A DNA stretch of 45,242 nt from contig JAKAZA010000012.1 in the NCBI GenBank assembly GCA_021816155.1, positions 1-45,242 on the forward strand. Direction: 5' to 3'. The stretch is from Pseudomonadota bacterium. Lineage in GTDB: Bacteria > Pseudomonadota > Alphaproteobacteria > Caulobacterales > Caulobacteraceae. Positions 43,887-45,242 of this stretch are shown one piece after another (within the stretch, counting starts at the first letter, position 1; each line of letters begins with the position of its first letter). The notes under the pieces were generated by a model. It was not told the origin of the DNA, ran no database searches, and saw only the letters and a program-made list of their open reading frames with translations. Position numbers and translations under genes: made by a program.

Positions 43887-45242
43887 ACAACGAGAACACT
43901 CGAAATCTCCTGACCTTCTTCGTGATCACCGTCCTGCTCCTGGTGGTGTACCAGGTGTTCGTCTACGGGCCGGCTGATCAGCGGCGGCGGCTCGAGATGC
44001 AGCAACAGGCGGCCGCGGCGGCGCAGGCCGCCCAGCAGCAGGCGGGTCCGGCGCCCAACGGCCAGCCCGCGCCGGCCTCGCTGACCCGCGTCCAGGCGCT
44101 GGCGGCGACAAAGAGGGTCGCGATCCAGACACCCGCCCTTTCCGGCTCGATCAGCCTGACCGGCGCCAGACTCGACGACCTCTTCCTGACACAGTACCGG
44201 CAGACCACGGCCAAGAACTCCCCGCCGGTCGAGCTGCTGAGGCCGTTCGGCGCGGACAACGCCTACTACGCGGTCAGCGGCTGGGTCGGACAGGCGGCCG
44301 GCCTTCCCGACGAGACCACCGTCTGGACCCAGACCTCGCAAGGCCCGCTGACGCCGTCAAATCCGCTGGAACTCAGCTACACGGCGCCTTCAGGTCTCGT
44401 CTTCCACCGCGACATCAAGGTGGACAGCCAGTATCTGTTCACGGTCGCCGACACGGTCGCGAACCGCGGCGCGACCGCTGTGAACATCGCGCCGTTCGGC
44501 TCCGTGCAGCGCCGCGGCCTCCCGCCTGGTCTGGGCCGCATCGCGATGGAAGGCGCGATCGGCATGTACGACAAGGTGCTCAAGGAAGAAAAATACCAAG
44601 ACTGGAAGAAAAAGGGGACGAAAGATTTCACGTCCACAGGCGGGTGGACTGGAATCACAGACAAATACTGGATGACCGTGTTTGCGCCGCCGCAGAACGA
44701 GCTCATTCACGCCCGTATCGAAGTCACGCCGGTCAATAGCGTCGACGACTATGTTTCCAGCTATGTCGGCGCTCCCCGCCTGATCCCGCCGGGCGGGCAG
44801 ACCACTGAGGTGACCCATATCTTCGCCGGCGCCAAAGTGGTGAACACGCTGCGCGCCTACGGCGACCAACTGGGCCTTCCGGGCTTCGACAAGGCGGTCG
44901 ACTGGGGCTGGTTCGAGATCCTGTCCAAGCCCGTCTTCATGCTGCTCGATCTGTACGCGGGCTGGCTCGCGAACGTGCACCTCGGGATGGGCTTCGCCAT
45001 CCTGGCGCTGACCATCACCATTCGCGGCCTGATGTTCCCCTTCTTCAACGCGTCGTACGCGATGTCGACCAAGATGAAGAAGATACAGCCCGAGATGAAG
45101 GCGCTGCAGGAGCGCTTCAAGGGCGATCCCCAGGGCCAGCAAAAGGAGATGATGGCCCTCTACCAGCGTGAGAAGATCAACCCTGTGACCGGCTGCATCC
45201 CGATGATGCTGCCGCTGCCCGTGTTCTACGCGCTGAACAACG
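43883..45242 (+). CDS. yidC: Membrane protein insertase YidC (partial, cut by window end)
   Basis: The first 453 codons of the Oxa1/YidC insertase, which places proteins into the inner membrane alone or with SecYEG. It has an N-terminal TM (LLTFFVITVLLLVVYQVFVYG), an Ala/Gln-rich linker, then the large periplasmic P1 domain. The first segments of the conserved insertase core follow (FEILSKPVFMLLDLYAGW, GFAILALTITIRGLMFPF), then the cytoplasmic hairpin (MKKIQPEMKALQERFKGDP). The window ends within the core at the CIPMMLPLPVFYALNN segment. ATG 43883 overlaps the rnpA stop. No yidD lies between rnpA and yidC. A short A-rich, Lys-coding patch occurs at about 44578-44630. Confidence 0.95.
   Translation, partial: MNNENTRNLLTFFVITVLLLVVYQVFVYGPADQRRRLEMQQQAAAAAQAAQQQAGPAPNGQPAPASLTRVQALAATKRVAIQTPALSGSISLTGARLDDLFLTQYRQTTAKNSPPVELLRPFGADNAYYAVSGWVGQAAGLPDETTVWTQTSQGPLTPSNPLELSYTAPSGLVFHRDIKVDSQYLFTVADTVANRGATAVNIAPFGSVQRRGLPPGLGRIAMEGAIGMYDKVLKEEKYQDWKKKGTKDFTSTGGWTGITDKYWMTVFAPPQNELIHARIEVTPVNSVDDYVSSYVGAPRLIPPGGQTTEVTHIFAGAKVVNTLRAYGDQLGLPGFDKAVDWGWFEILSKPVFMLLDLYAGWLANVHLGMGFAILALTITIRGLMFPFFNASYAMSTKMKKIQPEMKALQERFKGDPQGQQKEMMALYQREKINPVTGCIPMMLPLPVFYALNN

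Overview
The window is high-GC, gene-dense DNA with short intergenic gaps, many stop/start overlaps (ATGA, GTGA, TGATG) and several non-ATG starts. Gene content points to an alphaproteobacterial chromosome, most likely Caulobacterales (Phenylobacterium/Caulobacter-like). The pointers are a long Pseudomonas-type isocitrate lyase facing a ScfR/RamB-like regulator, a NodT-type efflux operon, the housekeeping run glnD-murJ-trpS-nfu-tsaB-rimI-fur, a beta-oxidation/CoA-transferase flavour, and rpmH-rnpA-yidC. This assignment is an inference. I see no tRNA, rRNA, CRISPR array, insertion sequence or prophage.

Layout. 138-704: a 2OG-Fe(II) oxygenase-like gene. 803-5709: glyoxylate shunt (regulator, divergent aceA, then aceB) with a nested palindromic operator candidate and two hairpins. 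5765-8324: a GST-like gene divergent from a sulfatase. 8347-20189: a long block on the minus strand. In transcription order it holds a DUF72 protein; a diiron ferritin-like protein, a MerR regulator, a dienoyl-CoA-reductase-like SDR and a small secreted Cys-rich protein; a run of TetR, HSL-type hydrolase, quinone oxidoreductase, acyltransferase-3 and ATP-grasp protein; and the trio rubrerythrin, double 4Fe-4S/CCG oxidoreductase and DUF3501. 20344-26158: a complete RND efflux operon (outer-membrane lipoprotein, periplasmic adaptor, inner-membrane pump). 26168-34130: the conserved housekeeping run. 34199-35989: two unusual genes, one with a toxin-like architecture. 36194-39458: an MFS permease and a D-aminoacylase-like amidohydrolase. 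39480-43100: a three-gene overlapping operon of two class III CoA-transferases and a cytochrome P450. 43228-45242: promoter, rpmH, rnpA and yidC, the last cut by the window end.

How the genes work together. AceA and AceB let acetyl-CoA feed biosynthesis, and the adjacent regulator family senses short-chain acyl-CoA status. The SDR, ferritin-like protein, CoA-transferases and P450 fit catabolism of lipid- or terpenoid-like substrates, but no substrate can be read from the sequence. The rubrerythrin trio looks like a peroxide/electron-transfer module.

Most notable: an HSL-family hydrolase with Cys in place of the nucleophilic Ser; a CoA-transferase pair in which one partner lacks the catalytic Asp; three genes (acyltransferase, tsaB, rnpA) whose natural N-termini can only begin at CTG; a 16-bp perfect palindrome upstream of the rubrerythrin trio; and a candidate polymorphic-toxin-like gene beside a zinc-ribbon protein.
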